This document shows, piece by piece, positions 8,059 to 17,404 of a stretch of DNA of 64,000 nucleotides. Every line of letters begins with the position of its first letter. The first letter of the stretch is position 1. Both the position numbers and the translations under genes were made by a program. The notes under the pieces were generated by a model that worked only from the letters and a program-made list of their open reading frames with translations, was not told where the DNA came from and did not search any database. The stretch lies in the NCBI RefSeq assembly GCF_003097235.1, contig NZ_QEQQ01000003.1, forward strand, positions 248,001 through 312,000, read 5' to 3'. This stretch comes from Pseudomonas sp. CC120222-01a (lineage in GTDB: Bacteria > Pseudomonadota > Gammaproteobacteria > Pseudomonadales > Pseudomonadaceae).

Positions 8059-8313
8059 GAGATCGAGCGCCGCCCGCGCGGCGCATCGCGGGCAAGCCCG
8101 CTCCCACATCTGTTTCGGGCCAGTCACTCCTATCAAGCCAACAGGGACCGCCCTGGTGCATGACTGGAGACAGGTGGAGCAGCATCAGCGCCCACCGAGA
8201 TGTATCGCCAAGCCGACAAGGCTGATCCTGTTGGCTTCACAGGAGTGACTGGCCCGAAACAGATGTGGGAGCGGGCTTGCCCGCGATGCGCCGCGCGGGC
8301 GGCGCTCGATCTC
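8059..8313. repeat. Long inverted repeat: 73-bp perfect arms with REP core
   Basis: 8059-8131 and 8241-8313 are exact inverted copies of 73 bp. The match extends inward to about 87 bp (to 8145 and from 8227) with three mismatches, leaving a loop of about 80 bases. The arms contain the REP core CGGGCAAGCCCGCTCCCACA flanked by extra sequence that the other REP pairs in the window lack. It fills the gap (8020-8340) between convergent hemB and the MFS gene, where a bidirectional transcription stop would be expected. No ORF with a credible start was seen in the gap. Confidence 0.9.
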
Positions 8314-8340
8314 GAGCGCGAAACAACCCTCAAGCCCGAC

Positions 8341-9675
8341 TCACAAAGCTGCCGCTTCCTGCAGGCTCATCGACCGGGTCTCCGGTGCCAGCACCAGCGA
8401 GACTGCAAGGCCGAGCATGGTGATCGCGGTGGCCGCGAACATCGTGTTGGCGATGCCGAACTGTTCCAGCGAAATCGGTACCAGCCAGGTGCCGATGGCC
8501 GAGCTGAAGGCGGCCAGCGAGGCGCCCATGCCGACCGCGAAGGCGCGGATCTCGGTGGGGAACAGCTCGTTCGGGTAGACGAACTCCAGCACCTGGGCGC
8601 CGCCGATGAACAGTGCATAGGCGCCGAACAGCGACAGCACCACCCAGCCCTGGGCGTCCGGGAACAGCCCCAGGCCCAGCAGCGCCAGGCCCGACCACAG
8701 GAAGCTGTGGATGATGATGGTGCGCCGGCCCAGGTAGTTGATCAGCCAGGTGGCGACGCAGCAGCCGATCACCAGGATCAGGGTGATGCCCATCGAACCG
8801 TAGGCGGCCAGGTTGCCGGTCAGCTTCAGCGCCTGGAACAGCTTGGGCACGAAGGCGTACACGGCGAACAGCGGGATCACCGCGCAGGCCCAGAACATCA
8901 CCACGAAGAAGATGCGCTTGCCGTAGCCGGCGCGCAGCGCGTCGAGGAACGACATAGCCTTGCCCGAGGCGCTGTCATCGCTGATGTTGCGCAGCGAAAA
9001 CTCAGGGCCGTAGACCTGGCGGATCACCTGTTCGGCTTCCTGACGGCGGCCCTTGCTCAGCAGCCAGCGCGGCGACTCCGGGGTGCCCAGGCGGGCCAGC
9101 AACAGCAGGCCGGCAATGATCGCCGGGCTGGCCATGACCGTGCGCCATTGTTCGGGGCCGGCGTCGGCCAGCATGAAGTTGCCGGCGATATAGGCCAGCG
9201 CGGCGCCGACGAACCACAGCACGGTCAGCAGCGACAGGCGCGAGCCGCGGGATTTCTGCGGGATGAACTCGGTCAGCAGCGAGCCGGCGGCCGTGTATTC
9301 GATGCCGACGGCCAGGCCGCAGCACAGGCGCAGCAATGACAGGGCCAGCGGGTCCTGAACCCAAAGCATGGCGATGGACGACAGCAGCACGATGGCCGGG
9401 GCGACGAAGAACAGCGTCTGCCGGCCCATGCGGTCGGTCAGCCAGCCACCGAAGAAGCCGCCGGCGAACACGCCGAGCAGGGCCATGGCGGCGACCATGC
9501 CTTGCCAGAAGCCGCCCAGTTGCAAGGCTGCGGACATGGGAAGGGTGGCGACGCCGATGATGCTGAGGATGTAACCGACCATCACCCAGCCCAGCCCGGT
9601 ACGCAGGGTGAGCAGTTGATGGAAGCGATTGATTTCAACGTCGTCGATCATGACGGGTGAGGCAGTGGAACGCAT
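8341..9675 (-). CDS. MFS transporter, sugar-porter/aromatic-acid type
   Basis: 444 aa with about 12 hydrophobic helices. MFS motifs are visible: GGWLTDRMGRQTLFF after helix 2, ESPRWLLSKGR in the central loop, and NYLGRRTIIIHSF in the second half. It has the overall shape of MFS_1/Sugar_tr proton-coupled carriers. It lies 64 bp downstream of the FAD-dependent amine oxidase gene on the same strand, so the two probably form an operon and this may import the oxidase's substrate (inference). The start at 9675 follows GAGAG; ATG 9651 is an alternative. The substrate cannot be told from sequence. Confidence 0.88.
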   Translation of the reverse strand: MRSTASPVMIDDVEINRFHQLLTLRTGLGWVMVGYILSIIGVATLPMSAALQLGGFWQGMVAAMALLGVFAGGFFGGWLTDRMGRQTLFFVAPAIVLLSSIAMLWVQDPLALSLLRLCCGLAVGIEYTAAGSLLTEFIPQKSRGSRLSLLTVLWFVGAALAYIAGNFMLADAGPEQWRTVMASPAIIAGLLLLARLGTPESPRWLLSKGRRQEAEQVIRQVYGPEFSLRNISDDSASGKAMSFLDALRAGYGKRIFFVVMFWACAVIPLFAVYAFVPKLFQALKLTGNLAAYGSMGITLILVIGCCVATWLINYLGRRTIIIHSFLWSGLALLGLGLFPDAQGWVVLSLFGAYALFIGGAQVLEFVYPNELFPTEIRAFAVGMGASLAAFSSAIGTWLVPISLEQFGIANTMFAATAITMLGLAVSLVLAPETRSMSLQEAAAL

Positions 9676-9739
9676 GAGTCTCTCTTGAACGGTAGGTGAT
9701 GCAAGAACGCGTGGATGCGGGCCTGGCGGCCCGCTTGGG

Positions 9740-11059
9740 TCAGACTTCCAGGCCGGCGCGGAACTGGCCCCACTTGAGCACCGAGTTCACGCCAATCGAC
9801 AGGAACGGTTGCGGCGGGGTCTTGTTCGGGCCGGGCGAGGACAGCAGGAAGTCGATGTGCTCGTTGCGCTCGCCCACCAGCCAGTCGGCCAGCAGCTTGC
9901 CGGTGGCGGTGCCACGGGTGATGCCCAGGCCGTTGCAGCACAGTGCACCGTAAACGTTCGGAGCCAGCTGGCCGAAGAAGCCTTCGTGGTTTTCCGACAG
10001 GCAGATGGCGCCGCTCCAGGAGTATTCGAACTCGACGTTGCCGAGCATCGGGAAGCGCCGCTCGAACGACTTGCGGTGGGTTGGCAGGTGGCGCTGCAGC
10101 GCGTTGGCACGCGGGCGGCCGTCCGGGTAGAAGTTGAAGCTGTTGCGGATCAGGATGCGGTTGTCGGCGGTGCGCCGTACGGTGCTGCCGAACGGGTGTG
10201 CCGGGATCACCCCCCACACCGGCTGGCCGCCCAGGCGGGCCTGTTCTTCCTCGCTCAGCTGGCGGCTGAGGCTGGCGTAGAGGAAGGTCGGCAGCAGGCG
10301 GCCCTTGAGGAAGCCGAAGGCCGAGGCGAAGCCGTTGTTGGCCAGGATCAGCTTGTCGGTGACGATGCTGCCGTGCGCATGCACCAGGGTGATGCGCTCG
10401 CCCTGGTCGATCGAGGTGATCGCGGTGTTTTCGTACAGGGTGACGTTGGCCGGCAGGTGGTCGGCCAGGCCCTTGACCAGTGCCGAGGGCTGCAGCAGCA
10501 GGGTGCCGGGGATGTGCAGGGCCTTCTTGTAGTACGAGGTGCCGATGTGCGCGGGCAGGTCCTGCTCGTCGATCAGGGTGGAGCTGCAGCCGATCTTCTC
10601 CAGGCCGCTGCGGTAGGCCTCGAGGATGGCGATCCCCTTGGCGCCGACAGCCGCCTGGTACTTGCCGGAGTCGGACATCTGGCAGTCGATGCCGTTGCGC
10701 TCGACGATGTCGCGCAGGTAATCCTGGCCAAGGGTGTTCAGGCGCAGGATCCTGGTCGCGGTAGTGACATCGCCGATGTAGTCCTTGGCCCCGATGTCGT
10801 GGGGCACATCGATGGCGAAACCGGCGTTGCGGCCCGCAGAGCCGAAGCCGACTTCCTGGGCCTCGACCAGCACGATCTCTTCATTGGGGAAGTTCAACGC
10901 CATCTGGCGCGCCGCTGCCAGACCGGTCAGGCCGGCGCCGACGATGGTCCAGCGCGCTTCCTTGCGACCCGAATGGCCCGGACGTGGCTGACGCTTGGGG
11001 CTGGTGTGGTACCAGCCCGGACGGGCGTCGTCGCCAGGCAGCGAAGTGACTTTTTGCAT
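9740..11059 (-). CDS. FAD-dependent DAO-family oxidoreductase (PuuB-like amine/amino-acid oxidase)
   Basis: 439 aa starting at 11059, where GGAG lies 8 bp upstream; an in-frame ATG at 11095 has no such site. The FAD-binding motif WTIVGAGLTGLAAARQMA starts at about residue 38, with EAQEVGFGSAGRNAGFAID behind it. This N-terminal extension before the FAD motif is typical of gamma-glutamylputrescine oxidases and related secondary-amine oxidases. Later blocks include ANNGFASAFG and CCNGLGITRGTATGKLLADWL. It would release H2O2, ammonia and an aldehyde from an amine or N-alkyl amino acid. It is probably co-transcribed with the MFS carrier and divergent from proP. Confidence 0.82.
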   Translation of the reverse strand: MQKVTSLPGDDARPGWYHTSPKRQPRPGHSGRKEARWTIVGAGLTGLAAARQMALNFPNEEIVLVEAQEVGFGSAGRNAGFAIDVPHDIGAKDYIGDVTTATRILRLNTLGQDYLRDIVERNGIDCQMSDSGKYQAAVGAKGIAILEAYRSGLEKIGCSSTLIDEQDLPAHIGTSYYKKALHIPGTLLLQPSALVKGLADHLPANVTLYENTAITSIDQGERITLVHAHGSIVTDKLILANNGFASAFGFLKGRLLPTFLYASLSRQLSEEEQARLGGQPVWGVIPAHPFGSTVRRTADNRILIRNSFNFYPDGRPRANALQRHLPTHRKSFERRFPMLGNVEFEYSWSGAICLSENHEGFFGQLAPNVYGALCCNGLGITRGTATGKLLADWLVGERNEHIDFLLSSPGPNKTPPQPFLSIGVNSVLKWGQFRAGLEV

Positions 11060-11115
11060 TTTTATACTCCGGTTAACGATCAGGCTCGCGTGCATGCCGC
11101 GTGCGACATTTTGTC

Positions 11116-11145
11116 ATTGTCTATCTACATAATACAAATTGTCTA
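11116..11145. promoter_or_regulatory. Direct repeat ATTGTCTA x2 in the divergent intergenic region
   Basis: ATTGTCTA occurs at 11116-11123 and 11138-11145, with starts 22 bp apart (two helical turns). The surrounding stretch is unusually AT-rich, with AATAC between the repeats. It lies between the divergent FAD oxidase and proP genes (11060-11261), so it may be a regulator site or part of the promoters. Support is limited to the repeat and its position. Confidence 0.35.
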
Positions 11146-11261
11146 CTATTCGCTTTTCCGGCTGTCGATTCTTCATGTCGAGAAAAAAACAGTCAGTGCT
11201 GAATTATTTAGCGTCCCGTTGTATCTGATCCCTTAGAGCCTTCAGCGACAGGGAAACGGGC

Positions 11262-12764
11262 ATGAAATCTCGCAAGCAAAGCGTCCAGCCGATCGGCCTC
11301 AAGGACATCACCATCGTCGACGACGCCAAGATGCGTAAGGCGATCACTGCCGCCGCACTGGGTAACGCCATGGAGTGGTTCGACTTCGGCGTGTACGGCT
11401 TCGTCGCCTTCGCCCTGGGCAAGGTGTTCTTCCCCAACGCCGACCCCAGCGTGCAGATGATCGCGGCGCTGGCCACCTTCTCGGTGCCGTTCCTGATCCG
11501 CCCGCTGGGCGGGCTGTTCTTCGGCGCCCTGGGCGACCGCTTCGGGCGGCAGAAGATCCTCGCCGCGACCATCGTGATCATGTCGCTGAGCACCTTCGCC
11601 ATCGGCTTGATACCGTCCTATGCCTCGATCGGCATCTGGGCACCGATCCTCCTATTGCTGGCGAAGATGGCCCAGGGCTTCTCGGTGGGCGGGGAGTACA
11701 CCGGGGCATCGATCTTCGTCGCCGAGTACGCCCCGGACCGCAAGCGCGGCTTCCTCGGCAGCTGGCTGGACTTCGGCTCGATTGCCGGCTTCGTGCTGGG
11801 GGCGGGTGTGGTGGTGCTGATCAACACCGTCGTTGGCGAAGAGAAGTTCCTCGAATGGGGCTGGCGCCTGCCGTTCTTCCTGGCCTTGCCGCTGGGTATC
11901 ATCGGCCTCTACCTGCGCCATGCGCTGGAGGAAACCCCTGCGTTCCAGCAGCACGTGGACAAGCTCGAACAGGGTGACCGCGAGGGCCTGGCTTCGGGGC
12001 CGAAGGTGTCGTTCAAGGAGGTTGCGACCCAGCACTGGCGCAGCCTGGTGACCTGTATCGGCGTGGTGATCGCCACCAACGTCACCTACTACATGCTGCT
12101 CACCTACATGCCCAGCTACCTGTCCCACAACCTGCACTACAGCGAAGACCACGGCGTGCTGATCATCATCGCGATCATGGTCGGCATGCTGTTCGTGCAA
12201 CCGATCATCGGCCTGCTGAGCGACAAGTACGGCCGCCGCCCGTTCATCGTGGTCGGCAGCGTCGGGCTGTTCGCGCTGGCCATTCCGGCGTTCATGCTGA
12301 TCAACAGCGGCGCGCTCGGGCTGATCTTCGCCGGCCTGCTGATCATCGCCGTGCTGCTGAACTTCTTCATCGGCGTGATGGCCTCGACCTTGCCGGCGAT
12401 GTTCCCCACGCACATCCGCTACAGCGCCCTGGCCAGCGCCTTCAACATCTCGGTACTGATCGCCGGCCTGACCCCGACCCTCGCCGCCTGGCTGGTGGAA
12501 AGCAGCGGCAACCTGTACATGCCGGCGTATTACCTGATGGTGATTGCCCTGATCGGCCTGGTCACCGGCCTGACCATGAAGGAAACCGCCAACAAGCCGC
12601 TACGGGGGGCAGCACCCGCGGCGTCGGACATCGAAGAAGCGCGCGAACTGCTGCAAGAGCACCACGACAACATCGAGCAGAAGATCGAAGACATCGACGC
12701 GCAGATCGCCGAGCTCGAGGCCAAGCGTCAACTGCTGGCACAGCAGCACCCGCGCATCGACTGA
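11262..12764 (+). CDS. proP: ProP-type proline/glycine betaine:H+ symporter
   Basis: 500 aa, the same length as E. coli ProP. It has twelve hydrophobic helices and metabolite/H+ symporter motifs: LGNAMEWFDFGVYGF near the start, GALGDRFGRQKIL, and KMAQGFSVGGEYTGASIFVAEYAP. The C-terminal cytosolic tail from about residue 455 (DIEEARELLQEHHDNIEQKI and onward to KRQLLAQQ) is a heptad-like amphipathic stretch. In E. coli ProP such a coiled coil tunes the osmotic activation point. It probably imports osmoprotectants such as proline and betaines under hyperosmotic stress. AGGGAA precedes the start. The gene is convergent with, and 3 bp from, the DUF1275 gene. Confidence 0.92.
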   Translation: MKSRKQSVQPIGLKDITIVDDAKMRKAITAAALGNAMEWFDFGVYGFVAFALGKVFFPNADPSVQMIAALATFSVPFLIRPLGGLFFGALGDRFGRQKILAATIVIMSLSTFAIGLIPSYASIGIWAPILLLLAKMAQGFSVGGEYTGASIFVAEYAPDRKRGFLGSWLDFGSIAGFVLGAGVVVLINTVVGEEKFLEWGWRLPFFLALPLGIIGLYLRHALEETPAFQQHVDKLEQGDREGLASGPKVSFKEVATQHWRSLVTCIGVVIATNVTYYMLLTYMPSYLSHNLHYSEDHGVLIIIAIMVGMLFVQPIIGLLSDKYGRRPFIVVGSVGLFALAIPAFMLINSGALGLIFAGLLIIAVLLNFFIGVMASTLPAMFPTHIRYSALASAFNISVLIAGLTPTLAAWLVESSGNLYMPAYYLMVIALIGLVTGLTMKETANKPLRGAAPAASDIEEARELLQEHHDNIEQKIEDIDAQIAELEAKRQLLAQQHPRID

Positions 12765-12767
12765 GGC

Positions 12768-13469
12768 TCAGCGCGGCATGTAGCCGCGCTGCCACGACCG
12801 TGGAATGAACCGCGACACCAGCGCCAGCAGGCAGGCCAGCGCAGCACTGCCAGCCATCGCCTGCAACCCCAGGTGCTGTTGCAGCCAGGCACCGAGGGCG
12901 GCGCCCAGCAGCATGCCGGCCCAGGGCACCAGCTGCACCCGCCAACCGTTACGCCGCTCGCCCAGCAACCAGCGGCCCAGGCCGCGGCCGAAGCGCGACA
13001 GGGCGCCGGTGACGTAGGTCAGGCCGATGGGCAGGCCGTTCACCTGCTCCACCACCGCATTGATCATGCCCATGGCCAGGGTGGCGGCCAGCAGCGCCGG
13101 GAACGTCGCTGCAAACGGCCACAACGCGGCGCAGGCAAGCAGTGCCGCGACCACCAGCAACACTGGCCAGGCCCGGCGCCGGAAACCCCGGGCCAGCAGC
13201 ACGCCTAGCGCGTTACCGGCGACGAAGCCGAGTACGGCGCCGCTCAGGCGCAGCACCATGGCCAGGTCTGCCTCACTGATGGCCACGGCCAGGCGCGTGG
13301 TGTTGCCGCTCATGAACGAGACGAAATCGCCCAGCGCCAGCAGGCCGATGGCATCGGTCATGCCGGCCAGCACCGACAACCCGGCCACCAGGCCAAGGCC
13401 GACGCGGCCACGCAGCACTTGCAGGCGCAGGCGCCTGGCGCTGCGCGCGGGCAGGGCGTTGGGCAGCAT
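12768..13469 (-). CDS. DUF1275 (YoaK-like) membrane protein
   Basis: 233 aa with six or so hydrophobic helices. The family hallmark region GMTDAIGLLALGDFVSFMSGNTTRLAVAI (about 36-64) is clear, as is MGMINAVVEQVNGLPIGLTYVTGALSRFGRGL. DUF1275 proteins are inner-membrane proteins of unknown function. The stop lies 10 bp upstream of nothing else on this strand except the intergenic gap to proP, and its start is 9 bp downstream of the riboflavin synthase stop, so the two are probably co-transcribed. Function is not assigned. Confidence 0.85.
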   Translation of the reverse strand: MLPNALPARSARRLRLQVLRGRVGLGLVAGLSVLAGMTDAIGLLALGDFVSFMSGNTTRLAVAISEADLAMVLRLSGAVLGFVAGNALGVLLARGFRRRAWPVLLVVAALLACAALWPFAATFPALLAATLAMGMINAVVEQVNGLPIGLTYVTGALSRFGRGLGRWLLGERRNGWRVQLVPWAGMLLGAALGAWLQQHLGLQAMAGSAALACLLALVSRFIPRSWQRGYMPR

Positions 13470-13478
13470 GGGTGGGCC

Positions 13479-14105
13479 TTAGCGCGGCATTTCGCGGGCG
13501 AGGGTGCTCTTGATCGTGCGCTCCACCACGTCCACCAGCACCATGGTCTGGTGGTCCACCTCGATGTTCAGCAACTCGCCGGCCTGGTAGCGGGCGAAGG
13601 TGGTCTGGCGCAGGGTTTCCGGGATCAGGTTGATGGTCACCACGTTGTCCTCGACATCGGCGACGGTCAGGCTGCAGCCGTTGACCCCGATAAAGCCCCG
13701 TGGGAACACGTACTTGCCCCATTGCGGGGGCATGCGGAAGGTGATGAAGGCGCCGGTGTCCTTGATCGACAGTTCGACCACCTCGGCGGTGGTGGCGATG
13801 TGGCCGGCCATCAGGTGGCCGCCGACTTCGGCGTTCATTTTCGCCGAGCGCTCGATGTTCACCCCCTGGCCAGCCTTGAAGCTGTGCAGGTTGGTGCGTT
13901 CGAGGGTGGCGGTCATGGCGTCGAACTTCACCTGGGTGCCGTCGATTTCGGTAACCGACAGGCAGGTGCCCTCGACACTGACGCTGGCACCAATCTTCAG
14001 CTCGTCGAGCAGTTCCGGGGTGAGGTCGATGGTGAACTGGTTGTGGCCCGGGTAGGTGGTCACATCAAGCAGAGGGCGGACGGCCTGGACGATGCCGGTG
14101 TACAT
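13479..14105 (-). CDS. ribE: Riboflavin synthase, alpha chain
   Basis: 208 aa, starting at MYTGIVQAV (14105) behind AGGAG; an upstream ATG at 14123 lacks a ribosome binding site. It contains the two lumazine-binding beta-barrel repeats of the family, MYTGIVQ/VEGTCLSVTEI and GHIATTAEVVEL/VNGCSLTVADV. It dismutates two 6,7-dimethyl-8-ribityllumazine molecules to riboflavin. It is not beside ribB, ribH or ribD, so it is probably a second copy outside the main rib cluster (inference). No FMN riboswitch-like leader was recognised upstream; the leader is instead a REP hairpin. Confidence 0.92.
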   Translation of the reverse strand: MYTGIVQAVRPLLDVTTYPGHNQFTIDLTPELLDELKIGASVSVEGTCLSVTEIDGTQVKFDAMTATLERTNLHSFKAGQGVNIERSAKMNAEVGGHLMAGHIATTAEVVELSIKDTGAFITFRMPPQWGKYVFPRGFIGVNGCSLTVADVEDNVVTINLIPETLRQTTFARYQAGELLNIEVDHQTMVLVDVVERTIKSTLAREMPR

Positions 14106-14194
14106 GGGGTTGCTCCTGGGCACAGATAGGAAAACATCAGGAAGCTATGCCCGTGGAGCAGTAAAAGCAAGGCTGGCGAAGCAGCACGGACTTT

Positions 14195-14311
14195 TGTAGG
14201 AGCGGCCTTGTGTCGCGAAAGGGTCGCGCAGCGGCCCCAGGTTTTCAGCTTCGCAGCTGAAACTGCCGGGGCCGCTCTGCGGCCCTTTCGCGACACAAGG
14301 CCGCTCCTACA
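14195..14311. repeat. REP-type inverted pair (type B)
   Basis: Inverted arms beginning TGTAGGAGCGGCCTTGTGTC at 14195 and ending with its complement at 14311 form a long hairpin. The same element, slightly diverged, is at 36842-36958, and a single copy is at 33290-33336. Type B differs in sequence from the type A REP pairs. It lies between the autotransporter stop and the riboflavin synthase start, on the minus strand. Confidence 0.9.
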
Positions 14312-14329
14312 GAGATCGCGTGCAGCCAA

Positions 14330-17314
14330 TCAGAACTTCAACTGCCACTGCCCGACAACCGCATGGTTACGGCTGTTGCTGCCCAGCTCCCCGCTATACC
14401 CCACACCAATGCTCTGCCGCGCACTCAACCCCAGGTCCAGCCCGGCCTCGACCAGCAAACTGTCGCGGTCGATCGCGCTGCCTTCGACACTGAACGCGTC
14501 ACCCCCGGCGATGAACGCCTGGCGCGTGCGGGTATCGATGCTGCCATAGGTGTGGCGCCAGCCGAGGGTCGCCCGTGGTGTCAGGCTCATGCCGTTGTCC
14601 AGCTGCCCCAGGTGCGCCAGGCGCACGCCGAAGGTGCTGCTGAAGTTGTCCTGGGTATCGGCATCCACCGCCAGCGCCGCGTCACCGCCTTGCTCGCGGT
14701 AGCTGTCACGGTGGTAGCGCTGGTAGCCGAGGTTGGCGAACGGCTCGGTGCTCAGGCGGCCGCTGCCCATGGCATAGCCCAGCTCGACGAAGGCCTGCTG
14801 GCTGTCGGCATCGTAATCACCCTTGAGGCGTTCGTTGAAGCCGCTGAAGGCCACGTCACGCTTGCTGTCGCCGTCATGGCTGCTGTAGGCCGCTCCCAGG
14901 CGCACGGCCAGCGGGCCGCTCTGGTGCTGGGCGTACACGCCGGCGTGCCAGCTGCGCACGGTGCCGTCCAGGCCGGTGCTGTCCAGGCGCGTACGCGAAT
15001 AGCCACCCAGCACGCCCAGGCGCCAGTCGCCGCCGAGCGCCCAGTCCACCCCCAGCACGCCACCGCCGGTGCGTTGTTCCAAAGCGCTGGCGCCATGGCT
15101 GCCATCGACCTTGCCGTAGCTGCCCAGCGCCTGCGCCCAGACCCGCCCTTGAGCGTTCGGGTCGTTGAGGTTGCGCGCTTCGCGTGGTACGCCGGTGGCG
15201 GCCAGGGCAGGGCCGTCCTCGTCGTTCATGCCCACCAGCAGGGCGCCCGAGCTGCCCATGGCCTGCATGGCGCCGAGCATGGTGCTGCCGACCTGGCTGG
15301 CGCCGGCCATCGTCGCAGCCGCCAGGTTGGCGGTGTTGCTGCCGGACAGTTGCTCGATGGCGCTGCCGGCCCCGGCCGTGGTGGTGCCGAGCACGGCGTT
15401 GTACAGGTTGCTGTTCTGCCCGAGGCTGGCCAGGCTGCGTGCGGCACCTGCGCCATTGCCGGACTGCGCGTAGTGCTCGAAGGCCACGTCGTTGCGGGTG
15501 TAGTCCAGGCCTACCGACGTGCTGCTGTAGCTCAGGGTTGGGGTGAGGAAGGCATAGTCGCTGGTGACCTGGCCGAAGCGGCCATCGACCGCGCCTGCGG
15601 TCAGCACGGTGTAGTGGCTCTGCCATGGGTATTCGCCGGCGCTGGGCTGCACGCGCAGGGTGGCGCCGTCGAGGCTGGCCGTACCACTGACGCTGAGCGG
15701 GGCGCTGCTGCCATCGGCGTTGACGCCGTAGACCAGGGTCGAGCCTTGGCCAAAGCTCAGGTCACCCGCGATTGTCGCCACGCCCAGGCCGGTATTGGTC
15801 AGCAGGGTGCCGTTCACGTGCAGGCCACCGACCGAACCGCCACCGGCATAGGTAGCGCCCTGTTCGATGAGCATCTCACCGAGGATGCTGCCCTGGTTGA
15901 TCAAGGTGGCGCCAGCGGTCACCACGCCGCCCTGGCTGAAGTCGTCGAGGCTGGTCAGCGTCCAGCTACCACCGCTGACGTTGAGCGTTTCGAAGTTGGC
16001 GCTGTTGCCGAAGCTGCCGGTGCCGTTCAGGGTCACGCTGTCGACGCCGTCGCCACCGTCGACCCGGCCGTTGAACACACCGCCGGTCTCCACCACCAGG
16101 CTATCGTTGCCCGCGCCCATGCTCAGGGCCAGGCCATTGCCGCCGCTGATGGTGCCGCTGTTGATCACGGTGTCGGCGAAGTCGCCGATCAGCTTGATGC
16201 CGAAACCGTTTTCGCCCTCGATGCGGCCGGCGTTGGTAATGTGGGTCGCGGCCACACCGGAGCCTTCGGCGCCGTCGTCGACCAGGATGCCGTTATCGAC
16301 ACTGCGGATCACCCCGGTGCTGGTGTTGATCACGGTGCCGCCACCCATGGCGATGCCTTCGCTGCCGTTGGGCCGGCCACCGCTGTCCACGCCCTTGGCG
16401 CCCAGGCCCTGGATGGTGCCGGCGTTGTACACATAGCCGATGTTGTCGATGTCGACCCCGTCGCCGTCACCGTTGATCTTGCCGTCGGCGATGGCGCCAG
16501 TAATGGTGCCCCAGTTGTACACCGTGCCGCTGCCGTCGGAGCCAAAGCCCGAGCCGTTGCGCCCGGTGACGCTGGCACCGGCGTAGTTGTACAGGGTGGC
16601 GTCGCTTTTCAGGTCGATGCCATGGCGGTCGGCGCTGATGGTGCCGTAGTTGTACACGGTGACGCCGGTGGAGGTGCCGATCTTGATGCCATCCCACTTC
16701 TGGTCCAGGCCATTTTCGTCCTGCGGCGCGGTGTCGGTGTAGATCAGCCCGTAGTTGGTGATAGTGGCGTTGGAGCCGGTCTTGATCGCATCGTTGCCCA
16801 CCGAATGGATCACGCCGCTGGCCTGGTTCACCAGGGTGGTGGTGAAGGCCGGGTTGTTCAGGGTTTCCAGGTCGATGGCCTGGCCTTCGACGGTGGACTC
16901 GATGGTGCCGGCGTTGACGATGCTCAGGCTGCCACCCGCTGCAGGGTTGGTCTGGAAACGCAGGCCATCGTTGGTGCCCTGGATCAGCGCGCCAGCCTGG
17001 TTGTTGATCACATAGTGGCTGAGGTCTTCGCCCTCGTCCTTGGTGTCGATGCCACGGCCATCGGTGGAGCGGATGATGCCAGCGTTATCGACGGTGAGGG
17101 TGGCGCCGCTGGTGTGCTTGGGCAGGATCACGCCGTCGTCGTCGCTGGCCACGATGCTGCCATTGGCGGTTACCTTGAGGGTGTCGGCCTTCTTCAGCTC
17201 CAGGGTATCGGTGCTGGCGCTGTCGATCAGGTAATCCTTGGCAAAGGCGGCGGGGGCGAAGGCGGCACAGGCCAGTGCGACGCACAGGGCCAGGCGATTG
17301 GGCGTGAAATGCAT
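14330..17314 (-). CDS. Autotransporter (type Va secretion) with beta-helix passenger
   Basis: 994 aa. There is a signal peptide MHFTPNRLALCVALACA...AFA (cleaved near 25), then a long glycine/asparagine/threonine-rich passenger (about 26-690). The passenger has many short repeats of the type NxGxIxG/INxGTI (VDNAGIIRS, IVNAGTIES, VYNYGTISA, VINSGTISGG), the pattern of a right-handed beta-helix. The C-terminal barrel (about 715-994) starts near GRVWAQALGSYGKVDGSHGA and ends in aromatic W-Q-L-K-F, the usual BAM signal. The passenger is exported through the barrel and is probably surface-exposed; adhesion is the likely role, but no catalytic motif is evident. No obvious operon partner. Confidence 0.88.
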   Translation of the reverse strand: MHFTPNRLALCVALACAAFAPAAFAKDYLIDSASTDTLELKKADTLKVTANGSIVASDDDGVILPKHTSGATLTVDNAGIIRSTDGRGIDTKDEGEDLSHYVINNQAGALIQGTNDGLRFQTNPAAGGSLSIVNAGTIESTVEGQAIDLETLNNPAFTTTLVNQASGVIHSVGNDAIKTGSNATITNYGLIYTDTAPQDENGLDQKWDGIKIGTSTGVTVYNYGTISADRHGIDLKSDATLYNYAGASVTGRNGSGFGSDGSGTVYNWGTITGAIADGKINGDGDGVDIDNIGYVYNAGTIQGLGAKGVDSGGRPNGSEGIAMGGGTVINTSTGVIRSVDNGILVDDGAEGSGVAATHITNAGRIEGENGFGIKLIGDFADTVINSGTISGGNGLALSMGAGNDSLVVETGGVFNGRVDGGDGVDSVTLNGTGSFGNSANFETLNVSGGSWTLTSLDDFSQGGVVTAGATLINQGSILGEMLIEQGATYAGGGSVGGLHVNGTLLTNTGLGVATIAGDLSFGQGSTLVYGVNADGSSAPLSVSGTASLDGATLRVQPSAGEYPWQSHYTVLTAGAVDGRFGQVTSDYAFLTPTLSYSSTSVGLDYTRNDVAFEHYAQSGNGAGAARSLASLGQNSNLYNAVLGTTTAGAGSAIEQLSGSNTANLAAATMAGASQVGSTMLGAMQAMGSSGALLVGMNDEDGPALAATGVPREARNLNDPNAQGRVWAQALGSYGKVDGSHGASALEQRTGGGVLGVDWALGGDWRLGVLGGYSRTRLDSTGLDGTVRSWHAGVYAQHQSGPLAVRLGAAYSSHDGDSKRDVAFSGFNERLKGDYDADSQQAFVELGYAMGSGRLSTEPFANLGYQRYHRDSYREQGGDAALAVDADTQDNFSSTFGVRLAHLGQLDNGMSLTPRATLGWRHTYGSIDTRTRQAFIAGGDAFSVEGSAIDRDSLLVEAGLDLGLSARQSIGVGYSGELGSNSRNHAVVGQWQLKF

Positions 17315-17404
17315 TGGGCGTCCATGAGTGCTTGTTCAGGGGCGCCCAATATGGCCATTCGATATTACACTTTTATTGAATACCCGGGAGTTCCTGTACC
17401 GGCC

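Noticed and set aside
8200..9339. 379-codon plus frame starting in the long hairpin
   Set aside because: Starts in the palindrome and is antisense to the MFS gene; no ribosome site.
11060..11261. FMN riboswitch or other leader RNA near proP or ribE
   Set aside because: No conserved riboswitch core or long paired leader was seen. The AT-rich stretch only shows a short direct repeat.
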